Source: Legionella quateirensis (GTDB lineage Bacteria > Pseudomonadota > Gammaproteobacteria > Legionellales > Legionellaceae). From it: a DNA stretch of 48,870 nt. How positions within the stretch are numbered: position 1 is the stretch's first letter; every line of letters starts with the position of its first letter. The notes under the pieces were generated by a model, which searched no databases, had not been told where the DNA came from, and was given only the letters and a program-made list of their open reading frames with translations. This document shows positions 18,213 to 29,474 of this stretch, piece after piece. The stretch is from positions 367,049 through 415,918 of the forward strand of contig NZ_LNYR01000034.1 of the NCBI RefSeq assembly GCF_001467955.1, given 5' to 3'. Position numbers and translations under genes: made by a program.

Positions 18213-20018
18213 CTATACTCTTTTAATTGCTTCATAATGAGTGGTTTGCATTCGTTTGCCTAGAAAGTTGGCGTAATAGAATCTAAAAAATAAAACCGTG
18301 TTAAGCGCCAAAATGAAAAAACCTTCCATGATGAGATTAGGGTAGTAGGGTAATAATTCATGTTCTAACCGTTCCCAAATAATATAAGAGGTAAGTCCTG
18401 GGATACCGATGACCGAAATTCCCGTAATTAAGATAATGATGTTAGTTTTTGTCGATTTAAAAAAGCGCCCGGTGAAATTGATTGGTTTATAAACCGTGAT
18501 GCCTTTGGTCAACAAATCAAATATAAAATAAGCCAGAATGATGAGGAATATCCACTCGAGATGCAACGTGATTTGATGAATGTGTTCAAACAATAAGGTA
18601 AACACAGTTAGGGTGGAAGCCATAATGACTATAAAAAAATGTCCTGGTTTGTATTTGTACAATGTCGCAATGAAGTTAAAACTTAATCCAAGCAGCAGCA
18701 GGCTTTCATCCAAAAATCCTACCTTGATATGCAATAAGTAATAAATGCAGAGTTCAAAGATAAAAAACATGGCAAGGCAGATCATTAAGTAGTTTTTAAT
18801 CGTATTGGTTTTGGTTCTTGAGTTTTGCAAACCCAGGAAAAATTCAATACCGTGGATGATCATTCGTGGAATAAAAAATTCATGGTATGCCAATTTATAT
18901 AAATAATCGCGCATTTTTTGCGGAATCAGGGAGTCAGTAAGCGATCGGTGTTTAAGATGTTCTCGCCGCTTTTCAATGGTATGGCGTTGATAAATGAGCG
19001 ATGGCGATTTGAGAAATTCAAAGGAGCGGTATATTCCATTCACTATTCCGTGGATTAATGCCAAAGTATAAAAGCCCATCAGAATTTCAATATAGATGAT
19101 TCCCAATTGGGTGATGGACGCATAAGCGATCGCATTTTTTGCATCAGTTGCCTGTTTACTCATGAGACTGGTTATTACTGTTGCCACAAGAATAAATCCT
19201 ATAGACATGACAGTGAACATCGGGTTGGTATTCGGATGATTCATGCTGATATTTAAAAATATAAACATGGGAATATGAGTTGCTATCCCTCCATAAAAGA
19301 TGGCGCTTGATGGGGTAGGGCCTTCCATTGCTCTGGGTAACCAAATCCAGGGAAAAATACTGGATTTAATTAAACAGGCGATGAGAATAAAAAGCTCAGC
19401 GACTGGATTGTCAATTTGAGTATAGATATGACTGCCAAAATAGGCTGAAGAAATAAGCGCAGTATAAAAAATTACATCAGCAATTTTATAAATGACCAGA
19501 ATAATCAGAGAGTTTTTTAATACCGACATACGGTGTTCGTAAAAGGCAATCAGTAACACTGATGATAAACCCAATAACTCCCATCCAATAAAGATACTTT
19601 CAGAACTGCTGGTTAATACCAGAAGCGATACTGCCAGTTCGAGTATAAAGAGCAGAGAAAAGAATTTATAAAAATAATGATCTCTATGCAGATAAAAAGA
19701 AGAAAATCGTGCAATTAATGAAATCAGACTGATACAAAAAATAAAAAATGCGGTGGAATAGGGATTCCAGATAATTTTAAAACTGTCTGAAAAATATAAA
19801 AAATCATTGATCGTGATTTGAGAGAGATGTTGGTTCAGGAGGAGAATGAACAACACATGAATTCCATCGAGGATAATACCCGAGGTTACCACCATTCTCA
19901 CTCTTTTTTCGCCTAAGGTAATAGGTGTTTGGCCGCTAAATATCAGGACCAGGAAAAAACGTAATAAGGAAGATACAGTAAAATAATAAAAAAAATACTC
20001 GGATAAAAATTTATTCAT
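18213..20018 (-). CDS. dabB: DabB-like proton-channel subunit (NuoL family) of an inorganic-carbon uptake complex
   Basis: Integral-membrane protein related to the NuoL/MrpA antiporter subunits, 601 residues with well over ten hydrophobic segments. The central channel helices are recognisable in FIGWELLGLSSVLLIAFYEHR and in the lysine/histidine-bearing ACLIKSSIFPWIWLPRAMEGPTP-type region (shown in part). The ATG overlaps the DabA stop as ATGA, so the two are translationally coupled. In the described Dab systems, DabB pairs with DabA and is thought to let protons drive DabA's CO2 hydration. The next gene upstream of DabA is a SulP transporter. No complex I genes are nearby, which argues against a respiratory role. 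Confidence 0.88.
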   Translation of the reverse strand: MNKFLSEYFFYYFTVSSLLRFFLVLIFSGQTPITLGEKRVRMVVTSGIILDGIHVLFILLLNQHLSQITINDFLYFSDSFKIIWNPYSTAFFIFCISLISLIARFSSFYLHRDHYFYKFFSLLFILELAVSLLVLTSSSESIFIGWELLGLSSVLLIAFYEHRMSVLKNSLIILVIYKIADVIFYTALISSAYFGSHIYTQIDNPVAELFILIACLIKSSIFPWIWLPRAMEGPTPSSAIFYGGIATHIPMFIFLNISMNHPNTNPMFTVMSIGFILVATVITSLMSKQATDAKNAIAYASITQLGIIYIEILMGFYTLALIHGIVNGIYRSFEFLKSPSLIYQRHTIEKRREHLKHRSLTDSLIPQKMRDYLYKLAYHEFFIPRMIIHGIEFFLGLQNSRTKTNTIKNYLMICLAMFFIFELCIYYLLHIKVGFLDESLLLLGLSFNFIATLYKYKPGHFFIVIMASTLTVFTLLFEHIHQITLHLEWIFLIILAYFIFDLLTKGITVYKPINFTGRFFKSTKTNIIILITGISVIGIPGLTSYIIWERLEHELLPYYPNLIMEGFFILALNTVLFFRFYYANFLGKRMQTTHYEAIKRV

Positions 20019-22639
20019 GATGTAAGATGTCCAAAGCTAAGATGGTTTGCATGATTAAATACATCCTCATCCTGATGAAAATAGGTAGGAGGGAAGTTTG
20101 AATTTTTGATGGGTTCAAATAGTCCGTCCTCATAGAGGTACACGTGATCATCTTCTGTATTATGTACTGATAGTTTAATCCAGTTATTATTCGCCAACTC
20201 AGTGAATTCACCAGGTTTTTTTAGTGCGTTTTTTAATATTGATAACGAACAGATGACCAGAATACATAATCTGATGGGTTGATGAATTTCTATCATTTGG
20301 CTGGATAATCCATTTTGTAAGTCACTCTGATACCCATTCATGACACCGATTAATGAGGTGACATTATGAGGCAGTTTAGTGCCGCAGCCATAGGTTTCAT
20401 TATCGATGTAGCTAAAATAATATTCGAGATTTATACCGGCACAAACCGGGCCGGCAGTATTAAGAATTTTATTCAGGATGACTCCATCCTGATCTTGACC
20501 CGGATCGTAGGAAATAAGAAATGAACGTCTGTCCAGAAACAGATTTTTGGAGTAGCTTCTTGGTCCAATAATACATAAGGCATTGGTTGAATGACCATAC
20601 TCTGGTCTGGGTTGGCGTAAATCTATAGAGCGTTCTTGTACTTTACGGTGATAATAGGCGGGTGATTTGCCAAAAGGTACTGATGAAAAACGCCTGCATC
20701 GTTCTTTGGCATTTAATTGACCGGCTCCTTTGATTCGGGTCTGGATGGTTTTGAATTCAGATCGCAATTCCAGTGGAATGTCATAGTAAGTAATATCATC
20801 ACTGCAGGTATTATGATAAGCGCCAATAAATTGGGTATGTTCCGGGATGGCAATAGCTTTTGCTTTGAGCTGTTCTCTCACAGCCGGTTCATTTAATAAC
20901 AGGGCCATTAGGCGAGAATTGGCGCCACCACGACCACCTCCGCAGGCGCCGCAATCATAAGCCGCTTCGTGGGGATTATTCAAACTGGACGATCCATGTC
21001 CCATAATGATGACGTAGGTGCCAAAATTTTGAGTCAAACCTATCGTTGCTAATAAGTTATAGGCTAGGTTGATTCGTGCTTGTAAATCCATTCCAGAGGG
21101 CCATTCCTCTTTTTTGTACACCAGTTCAGTATGTACTGTATTATTAATTAATTTGGAGCAGGAGTGTTTTACTTTTGCGGTCAATCGAGGGGATATGATA
21201 TCCAGACTAAAGGGTATTACTTTGAGAAAGCAACCTAAAAAAGTATCTACGGAACTGCGAAGAATGGTTTTGGAACTTAAGACGGAAAGCCATAATAGTT
21301 CTCCCCATAAAAATAAGGATTTAAGGCCTATCTGATTATTAACTTCCCCATTTTCGGTGATTAGATATTCAGGCGTGGCATTTACAGGACAAAGCGCTCT
21401 GGTATGCTTATCAAAATAGCCTTTAAATTTGATATTTAAGCCGAAATGACCTGCATGGCCAAATGTTTCACATGTTGGATCTCGTTCCAGGTATCGTCTG
21501 AATGACTCTTCGCGTTCATCAAGACAGCAAATGACCTGATACTCTGGTTTTGCTGCAGTTGGTGCCGGTGATTGAGTGACGTATGCATTAAAGAAATTAT
21601 TATAGAAAGTCCGTTCAAATGATCGATGTAGAATCTCTTGTCGTGATTTATCATCCAGAAACGGCAGGGCTTGAATAAAAGCGGATTGCAGTTCCGGATG
21701 CTTAAAGAGCTTGTTGAAAAAATGGTGAATAAACTGTTCTGAGTGAAGGTAACTTGAGTCGTATTTTGGTACAGTCGGCAAGTTTGTTGTGATGGTTTTA
21801 ATAGCGGTCCATTCACAGAGCATGATGATGGTCATGAGTTCTATAAAACAGGGTTTAATGTCTTCAACTTTTATCCAGTCCGGATGATGCTTCAAACTTT
21901 TAATCATACCGGACCATCCTTTAAATCGATAGGCTAAATCAAAAAGATAATCCGGCAGATCATCGGCATTGATTTGTAACTTTTTAAGAAGATCTAACAG
22001 AATTAATGAAGGACTCATCGCGCCATAGTTATTTATTTGTTGACCTAATGATTTTAAAAATGCCGAATCAACGATTGAGGTAGAATCATAAAGAGAGCGA
22101 AACGCTGCCCACATTCCCTCTTTTTTGTTCGTCATTGACCAATAGGCTGAACCAAAATCGAAATAAGTCGCCATGAATTTTAATAAGTGGGGCGCAATAA
22201 AATGATCTATGTCTATACCTGATTCTTCGCGCAGCGCATAATGATAAAAATATTTTTTGGTTTGTATGAAATAATTTCTAACGGACTCGCATTCCTGTTT
22301 ATCCAGGTAGTGATTGGCAGTTTCACTCTGGATTAACAATCGATACAGAATATGATTGGGGATTTGGAGATGATGTTTTTTGATGTAGGAGTCAATCTCG
22401 TAAAAGAGATCTGATTTGTTAATGCCCCTATTGGCATACTCTTGCCAGTAAAACTCCTCTGGCATGAATGCATTGCATTGATAATCAAGAGCTGCTTTTT
22501 TTACTGCGTCACAAAACTCCAAATGCTGGTAATGATGAATGGTATTATGGTGAACAAAGTACTCAAGAGGTCCTTGTTCGGGTATATGTTCCATAGCCTG
22601 ATTGATTGATTCAATCAGTAGTTCTTGTGTAATTCTCAT
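20015..22639 (-). CDS. dabA: DabA-like zinc carbonic-anhydrase-like subunit (DUF2309)
   Basis: Large peripheral subunit of an energy-coupled inorganic-carbon pump, 874 residues from the ATG at 22639. That start is just 1 bp beyond the SulP stop; a longer ORF (to 22678) would overlap SulP. The zinc ligands expected from the studied Halothiobacillus protein are present: Cys372-x-Asp374 in ICCLDEREESF and His548...Cys563 in MGHGSSSLNNPHEAAYDC. The His-to-Cys spacing is 15, as in that protein. The family converts CO2 to bicarbonate in the cytosol in one direction. In a heterotroph the bicarbonate would feed carboxylases (biotin enzymes, PEP carboxylase) when air CO2 is low. Confidence 0.92.
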   Translation of the reverse strand: MRITQELLIESINQAMEHIPEQGPLEYFVHHNTIHHYQHLEFCDAVKKAALDYQCNAFMPEEFYWQEYANRGINKSDLFYEIDSYIKKHHLQIPNHILYRLLIQSETANHYLDKQECESVRNYFIQTKKYFYHYALREESGIDIDHFIAPHLLKFMATYFDFGSAYWSMTNKKEGMWAAFRSLYDSTSIVDSAFLKSLGQQINNYGAMSPSLILLDLLKKLQINADDLPDYLFDLAYRFKGWSGMIKSLKHHPDWIKVEDIKPCFIELMTIIMLCEWTAIKTITTNLPTVPKYDSSYLHSEQFIHHFFNKLFKHPELQSAFIQALPFLDDKSRQEILHRSFERTFYNNFFNAYVTQSPAPTAAKPEYQVICCLDEREESFRRYLERDPTCETFGHAGHFGLNIKFKGYFDKHTRALCPVNATPEYLITENGEVNNQIGLKSLFLWGELLWLSVLSSKTILRSSVDTFLGCFLKVIPFSLDIISPRLTAKVKHSCSKLINNTVHTELVYKKEEWPSGMDLQARINLAYNLLATIGLTQNFGTYVIIMGHGSSSLNNPHEAAYDCGACGGGRGGANSRLMALLLNEPAVREQLKAKAIAIPEHTQFIGAYHNTCSDDITYYDIPLELRSEFKTIQTRIKGAGQLNAKERCRRFSSVPFGKSPAYYHRKVQERSIDLRQPRPEYGHSTNALCIIGPRSYSKNLFLDRRSFLISYDPGQDQDGVILNKILNTAGPVCAGINLEYYFSYIDNETYGCGTKLPHNVTSLIGVMNGYQSDLQNGLSSQMIEIHQPIRLCILVICSLSILKNALKKPGEFTELANNNWIKLSVHNTEDDHVYLYEDGLFEPIKNSNFPPTYFHQDEDVFNHANHLSFGHLTS

Positions 22640-22640
22640 G

Positions 22641-24200
22641 TTAACCCCAATACATCCTGGTTGAAAGCTCATGATCATAGAGGGGTCTTAAATGACCGAC
22701 TCCGGATATTTTTAACAACGTATCATCTGATAATTCTCTTAATGCGTACAATTTTGTCATGATGGTATGATCAACAAAATTGCTGTTACTCAAATCAACA
22801 ATGACTGGATTATTATTCGAAGCTGCCTGTCCAATCAGACGTTTTAATTTGAGATAGGCCACAAAGGTTAAAGGACCAGATACATTGATAGTTGTTGCAT
22901 CAGAAGAGTGTACTATGCTTACTTCGGGTCTAAAAAGAGTACTTAAACTGTTTCCACGTATCAGATGGAAAAATAATTTTAAACAGATACCAGCCAAAAC
23001 GCCAGTCAATAAATCAGTCATCAAGGTAACCATGAAGGTGGTGATGAACAGAAGAAATTGATCGCGTCCGATTTGATAGGCATGAATAAACGCTTTGGGT
23101 GAGGCCAGTTTACACCCCACAAAAATCAATAAAGCGGCTAATGCGGATAAAGGGATCAGGTTAATGTATTGAGTCAAAGCGACAGCCGCAATCAGCATAA
23201 ATACGCCATGAAAAAAATTGGCTCTGATGGTTTTTGCTCCATATTCCACATTGGCCTTGCTGCGAACAATTTCGGCAATCATGGGCAAGCCGCCTATTAA
23301 TGAAGAACATAAATTGGCAACCCCTATACCCAATAAATCTTTATTAAGATCTGCTGGTTTTTCGGGTTTGGTGATCGAGTCAATGGCGCATACGGTGAGT
23401 AAGGATTCAATGGAGCCTACCAACGTAAACATGATGATGTATTTTGCGCTGGCCAGGGTAAACAAATACGAAAAATCAGGAAAGTTTATAGCCTGCAACA
23501 GATGATTGGGCAAGGTTACCAGCTGACTGTGATCCAGAATGTAGTCGTTATAAAATAAATGATAAGTGTGCGTGTCTTTTATATCGAAATACAGGGACAT
23601 TGGGATCGTTATTGCGACGACTACTATGGATGACGGAATGAAACTTAATTTTTTTAGTTTGGGCCAGAATAATACAATACTCAGAGCAATAATCCCGATG
23701 CATAGAATAATGGGGTTCGAGTTACCTAATTGCATTGGTAATTGTTCCAATAACCCAAAGATTGTGGCGTTGTTGGGATGCTCACCAATAAGGACATAGG
23801 ACTGTTTGGCAATAATGATGACGCCTATAGCTGCAAGCATGCCATGAATGACTGAAGGAGGCATGATTTCTGCTATGACGGCTTTTTTCCTTAAGGCAAT
23901 GATGATTTGCAGGAGTGCTGCAATGACGCCAATTGCTAAGGTACGCTTATAACCGAGAAATAAATCCCCCTGCCCAAGCTCCATTACTGAACCCAGGACG
24001 ATCACGATCAATCCGGCAGCAGGTCCTTTAATGGTTAATTTGGCGCCTCCGAAAAAGGACGTTATTATTCCGCCTAATATTGCTGTTAAAATTCCGGCAC
24101 TTGGAGGAAATTGACTGGCTAAAGCGATTCCAAGACACAGAGGCAGAGCAAGTAAAAACACACTAAATCCTGCGATTAAATCCGATTTAAAGGCATTCAT
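22641..24200 (-). CDS. SulP-family anion transporter with STAS domain
   Basis: Membrane anion carrier, 519 residues from the ATG at 24200, which has a GAGGGA ribosome site. An upstream in-frame ATG at 24239 is less likely. Ten or more hydrophobic segments are visible, beginning AGFSVFLLALPLCLGIALAS, the usual SulP opening. A C-terminal STAS domain (about 420-500) ends in VIVDLSNSNFVDHT. The gene starts a tight operon with dabA and dabB. Among bacterial SulP proteins this arrangement is most consistent with bicarbonate (BicA-like) or a related anion rather than sulfate, but the substrate is inferred from neighbours only. Confidence 0.9.
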   Translation of the reverse strand: MNAFKSDLIAGFSVFLLALPLCLGIALASQFPPSAGILTAILGGIITSFFGGAKLTIKGPAAGLIVIVLGSVMELGQGDLFLGYKRTLAIGVIAALLQIIIALRKKAVIAEIMPPSVIHGMLAAIGVIIIAKQSYVLIGEHPNNATIFGLLEQLPMQLGNSNPIILCIGIIALSIVLFWPKLKKLSFIPSSIVVVAITIPMSLYFDIKDTHTYHLFYNDYILDHSQLVTLPNHLLQAINFPDFSYLFTLASAKYIIMFTLVGSIESLLTVCAIDSITKPEKPADLNKDLLGIGVANLCSSLIGGLPMIAEIVRSKANVEYGAKTIRANFFHGVFMLIAAVALTQYINLIPLSALAALLIFVGCKLASPKAFIHAYQIGRDQFLLFITTFMVTLMTDLLTGVLAGICLKLFFHLIRGNSLSTLFRPEVSIVHSSDATTINVSGPLTFVAYLKLKRLIGQAASNNNPVIVDLSNSNFVDHTIMTKLYALRELSDDTLLKISGVGHLRPLYDHELSTRMYWG

Positions 24201-24413
24201 GAATAGTCCCTCGATATAAAGATAATCCTTGCTCTGCATAATTTATGCCAAGGATTATATAACAGCTCTCTTGCATAACCTGTAGATTTTATCTTAAGGC
24301 AAGAGGTCTGATATTTTAGTCTGGCTTGCTTATATGGGCGGAGGCCAACCTTAACTCCGGGCTCATGTTGGCTTAAGACCGGAGTGCAGGTTGTGAACAA
24401 GTTGAATGTTCTT

Positions 24414-26177
24414 TCAGGAGTCTTGATTTATCTGATTTAAATTGTGTAAAAATTCAGTTGCAGAGCTTTCACCAACCAGTTTAAATTCGTTAAGCTCTTT
24501 ACCTTGTGAATTAAAAAATACAAAAGTAGGTGGAGCAACTACTTTATACTCATTCATTATGGCTTTGTTTTCCGCATCATTCGCAGTAACGTCAATTTTA
24601 ATGATTTTAAAGTGATTTAATGCCTCAAGGACGTTAGGATCCTGAAAGGTAGTTGCTTCCATAATCTTGCAGGAGGCACACCAATCCGCATAGAAATCGA
24701 GCATGACGGGAGTTCCTTTTGCCTGTTCAATTTCTCGCTTAATGGCTGCCAGAGTTTTGGGTTGATTCATTGCGTGTTGATCGGGGGTTACTGTAGCAGC
24801 CTGCAGATTTGCCAAAGGCTGTAAAGGATTAGTTGACCCCATGCTGGCTCCTATCAAAATCAGTAAGCCATAGCCTAACATGATGATTCCTGCACCTTGA
24901 CAAAACTTTTCTCGACTGGAAATGGAGTGCGTTAAAGCACCAGTGTAAATACCAGAGAATATCAGTAAGCTACCCCAGAGCCCCATAGTCAATCCAGAGG
25001 GTAAAATGCGCTCCATCAAATATATGGCTACAGCTATGAGCATTACGCCAAAAAATGCTTTAACAGCATTCATCCAGCTTCCGGTTTCTGGTAACCATCT
25101 TCCAGCTGAGGTTCCAATGAGCAGCAATGGTGTTCCCATGCCCAGGCTTAAGAAAAACAAGGTAAGTGATCCTAAAAGCACATTACCTGATTGGGCAATA
25201 TAGGTTAATACACCGATTAAAGGAGCTGTAACGCATGGGGACAGGATCAGCGTGGAAAGACAGCCCATAATCGCGGCACCTATATAGTGCCCCCCTCTTT
25301 GACTTCGGCTTGAACCGGCTATTTTAGCCTGCCAGGAATCAGGAAGTTTAAATTCATAGAATCCAAACATTGATAACGCCAGCAATATAAAAATCAGGCT
25401 GAATATGCTGATTGCCCAGGGAGATTGCATGCTGATTTGCAGATTGGCTCCTAATTTTGCTACAACCGCGCCGACAACAGCATAAGTGATTGACATACTA
25501 AGGACATAACTTAAAGAGAGAAAAAATGCTTTTTTGGTGGTGACGTCTTTACCATGACCTATGATGATTCCTGATAATACGGGTACCATTGGCAGAATAC
25601 AGGGGGTAAACGAAAGCAGTAAGCCAAATCCAAAAAAAATAAACAGTATGGTTATCCATCCATTGGTTTCGAATACTTGCGAGATTTCATTGAGCGGTGC
25701 TTTTGAGGTACTTTTGGCAGCAACTGATGACTGCTCCAAATTAACCAGCGAAAGCGCTAATGTGTCATCAATGGCAACTTTGATCTGCTTTACTTCTGGA
25801 GGATAGCAGAACCCATCATCAGCACAGCCCTGATAATGCAGATTCAGGATTGTTTCTCCGGGCTCTTTACCCAGAATTGCGACTGGCAGAGAGAGTTGGT
25901 TCCTGTATACATTATAAGTATGACCCTGTTTGTCCGTTTTTTTCACTGTAGGAGGAAAACGCAAAGTCCCAAGATGAATGTTACTGTCTGCTTGTTCTGT
26001 TAATTTAATTCTGTCGCCATATAAAAAATAATCCGGTTTTATTTCCCAATGGATTACAAAAGTATTGGGATCGACTTTATTTACATTCACTTGAAATACT
26101 TCCGAAGCAGGAAGCGGTTCAGCATTGGTAAGCGAAGTGATAAAGTAAAGTATTGATAATAAAAGCCATTTTTTCAT
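24414..26177 (-). CDS. dsbD: Thiol:disulfide interchange protein DsbD
   Basis: Inner-membrane protein that carries electrons from cytosolic thioredoxin to periplasmic disulfide isomerase and cytochrome-c maturation. I chose the ATG at 26177 (AAGGCAAAG upstream, then signal peptide MKKWLLLSILYFITSLTNA); an ATG 6 codons earlier is possible. It has three parts: an N-terminal immunoglobulin-like domain with the redox pair in CADDGFCYPP, a central eight-helix core with cysteines in FTPCILPMVPVLSG and SPCVTAPLIG, and a C-terminal thioredoxin-like domain with WCASCK. At 587 residues it is full length. It lies upstream of, and divergent from, groES. Confidence 0.95.
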   Translation of the reverse strand: MKKWLLLSILYFITSLTNAEPLPASEVFQVNVNKVDPNTFVIHWEIKPDYFLYGDRIKLTEQADSNIHLGTLRFPPTVKKTDKQGHTYNVYRNQLSLPVAILGKEPGETILNLHYQGCADDGFCYPPEVKQIKVAIDDTLALSLVNLEQSSVAAKSTSKAPLNEISQVFETNGWITILFIFFGFGLLLSFTPCILPMVPVLSGIIIGHGKDVTTKKAFFLSLSYVLSMSITYAVVGAVVAKLGANLQISMQSPWAISIFSLIFILLALSMFGFYEFKLPDSWQAKIAGSSRSQRGGHYIGAAIMGCLSTLILSPCVTAPLIGVLTYIAQSGNVLLGSLTLFFLSLGMGTPLLLIGTSAGRWLPETGSWMNAVKAFFGVMLIAVAIYLMERILPSGLTMGLWGSLLIFSGIYTGALTHSISSREKFCQGAGIIMLGYGLLILIGASMGSTNPLQPLANLQAATVTPDQHAMNQPKTLAAIKREIEQAKGTPVMLDFYADWCASCKIMEATTFQDPNVLEALNHFKIIKIDVTANDAENKAIMNEYKVVAPPTFVFFNSQGKELNEFKLVGESSATEFLHNLNQINQDS

Positions 26178-26257
26178 GCTTTGCCTTGTTGCCATAAAAG
26201 GTTAGTCCTCATTGTAGTGCCAGTACAGATAAAACGAAAATATTTTTTGTTTTAACC

Positions 26258-26285
26258 CTTGAAAGTTTTATTCTCGGCCCCATAT
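26258..26285 (+). promoter_or_regulatory. Sigma-32 heat-shock promoter of groES-groEL
   Basis: The -35 cttgaaa begins at 26258 and the -10 ccccatat covers 26278-26285, with 14 bp between cttgaa and the -10. Both boxes match the sigma-32 (RpoH) consensus almost exactly. Transcription should start about 7 bases downstream, leaving a ~70-base leader before the groES ATG at 26364, whose ribosome site is aggag. Confidence 0.9.
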
Positions 26286-26363
26286 GCCAGTCATCAGGAT
26301 TGTTTGCCAGTTGGCAGGCAATACTCGTGAATCATAGTTTAATTAAAATCAGGAGATAAAAGT

Positions 26364-26654
26364 ATGAAAATTCGTCCTCTACACGATCGCGTAGTTGTTC
26401 GTCGTATGGAAGAAGAGCGTACCACTGCAGGTGGTATTGTTATTCCAGATAGCGCTACTGAAAAACCCATGCGCGGTGAAATTATTGCCGTTGGTGCTGG
26501 CAAAGTCCTGGATAATGGAGATGTTCGTGCTTTGGCAGTTAAAATTGGTGATGTAGTACTGTTTGGCAAGTATTCTGGTACAGAAGTTAAAATTGATGGC
26601 AAAGAATTAGTTGTGATGCGTGAAGACGACATCATGGGTGTAATTGAGAAGTAA
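26364..26654 (+). CDS. groES: Co-chaperonin GroES (HtpA)
   Basis: Seven-subunit lid for the GroEL chamber, 96 residues, full length. It opens [18 protein letters not shown] and has the mobile loop [18 protein letters not shown] that contacts GroEL, then the GRGE-like roof region and the C-terminal [12 protein letters not shown]. The ATG is preceded by AGGAG. It is the first gene of a two-gene heat-shock operon with groEL 30 bp downstream, under the sigma-32 promoter at 26258. In L. pneumophila it is called htpA. A 98-residue ORF on the opposite strand is a shadow. Confidence 0.98.
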   Translation: MKIRPLHDRVVVRRMEEERTTAGGIVIPDSATEKPMRGEIIAVGAGKVLDNGDVRALAVKIGDVVLFGKYSGTEVKIDGKELVVMREDDIMGVIEK

Positions 26655-26672
26655 TCTAATCTAATTGTTTAA

Positions 26673-28331
<1,659 letters not shown>

Positions 28332-28350
28332 GCTTCCCTGCTTTTCTTAA

Positions 28351-28378
28351 AAACCCGCCTTATGGCGGGTTTTTTTTT
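28351..28378 (+). terminator. Rho-independent terminator of groES-groEL
   Basis: The stem aaacccgcc / ggcgggttt closes a ttat tetraloop and runs into an uninterrupted T tract. It begins about 20 bases after the groEL stop and is the clearest terminator in the window. Confidence 0.92.
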
Positions 28379-28400
28379 ATCGTTTTGGTGACAAAAGAAC

Positions 28401-28465
28401 GTCGGGCGAAGCGCCCGACCTACGTTGGGAGCGATGATAAATGTAGGTCGGGCGCTTCGCCCGAC
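28401..28465. repeat. Palindromic REP-type repeat
   Basis: Two copies of the self-complementary word gtcgggcgaagcgcccgac-like sequence, the second reading gtcgggcgcttcgcccgac (28447-28465), are joined by a short spacer and lie in inverted orientation. Each can fold alone or the pair can form one long hairpin. It lies just after the groEL terminator, and the gaagcg/cgcttc core is shared with the other REP families in the window. Confidence 0.85.
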
Positions 28466-28681
28466 ATTTCGTTGCATAGGGTTATATTATTCACCGATTG
28501 CTTAAATCATTTCAGAAGCCATTATTTTCCTTTATGGTTATGGGCATGCATTACGGTTGACTTATTTATGGTGACAATGGAATGGGGGGAGGTGCCATTT
28601 TTATGGATGTGATTGATACAGGTTGTTTTTAAGTCATTTTAAACTATTATTAGTATCAGAATAATAAATAAGGGATAAATT

Positions 28682-29122
28682 ATGAGTAGCGTGATTAAAA
28701 AACTGGAAGTGGCTCTGGCTGATACCTATGCTTTATATCTTAAAACTCAAAATTATCACTGGCATGTTAAAGGCCCTCAATTTAAAAGTCTGCATGAGCT
28801 GTTTGAAATGCAATATAAAGAATTAGCCGAAGCAGTTGATCAGGTTGCTGAGCGAATATTAATGATGGGGCATAAAGCTCCAGCTACTTTTCCTGAATTT
28901 AATCGATTAAAAACCATCAAAGATGGTGATTCAAGTTTGAGTGCCAATCAGATGGTTATCGAATTGGCCAAAGATAACAGTACTTTAGTCAATGATTTAA
29001 ATCAGGCAATCAAAATTGCCCAGGATAATAATGACGAGGGAACGGTAACTTTATTAAGCGATCGTATTGCGGCACATCAAAAAGCACATTGGATGTTAAC
29101 GGCCTCAATTGATACTAAATAA
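28682..29122 (+). CDS. dps: Dps-family ferritin-like DNA-binding/iron-storage protein
   Basis: Twelve-subunit cage protein that oxidises and stores iron and limits damage from hydrogen peroxide. It has 146 residues with the Dps ferroxidase signature: NYHWHVKGPQFKSLHELFEM, then Glu/Asp residues in KELAEAVDQVAERI. The N-terminal tail is short with few lysines, so direct DNA binding of the E. coli type may be weak or absent. The ATG has an AAGGGA ribosome site. It is monocistronic, with groEL's terminator upstream and repeats downstream. Oxidative-stress or iron-dependent regulation is typical, but I saw no clear Fur or OxyR site. Confidence 0.94.
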   Translation: MSSVIKKLEVALADTYALYLKTQNYHWHVKGPQFKSLHELFEMQYKELAEAVDQVAERILMMGHKAPATFPEFNRLKTIKDGDSSLSANQMVIELAKDNSTLVNDLNQAIKIAQDNNDEGTVTLLSDRIAAHQKAHWMLTASIDTK

Positions 29123-29202
29123 TTAAGTAATTTTTTAGTGAGGCCCCAACTCCTCACTGATTTATCAGGGAAAGTGATTAATATCATAACCCGTATTAGA
29201 TT

Positions 29203-29285
29203 GTAGCCTGTATTAGGCGCAGCCGTAATACAGGATGAATGAGGTTCTATATCCCTGTATTACGGCTGCGCCTAATACAGGCTAC
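29203..29285. repeat. REP-like inverted repeat hairpin
   Basis: The arm gtagcctgtattaggcgcag pairs with its complement ending at 29285 around a ~25-base loop. It has the same gtagcc...g ends as the hairpin at 7968-8056 but a different middle word (ggcgcagcc), so it belongs to a sister sub-family. Confidence 0.8.
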
Positions 29286-29474
29286 TTCTTTATAATATTA
29301 TGGTTATCAGTTCATACTTCGTTGGTTATATAGCGTATTTATTACTGATCAATCGATTTGTTAGCAAACATGCTACCTCATCCTACGCAAAGGAGGAACT
29401 CTTCTTCCGCGTAATCCATTAACCTGAAACTATTGTAACCAGTCCCTACATTCCCTATTATATGTCATTGAACT

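Noticed and set aside
18213..20018. Respiratory complex I subunit NuoL
   Set aside because: The gene is coupled to DabA, with no other complex I genes nearby, and the protein length fits DabB.
24240..24413. Possible terminator or riboswitch between SulP and dsbD
   Set aside because: An inverted pair (ctccgg...ccggag) is present but has no T run and no recognised aptamer shape.
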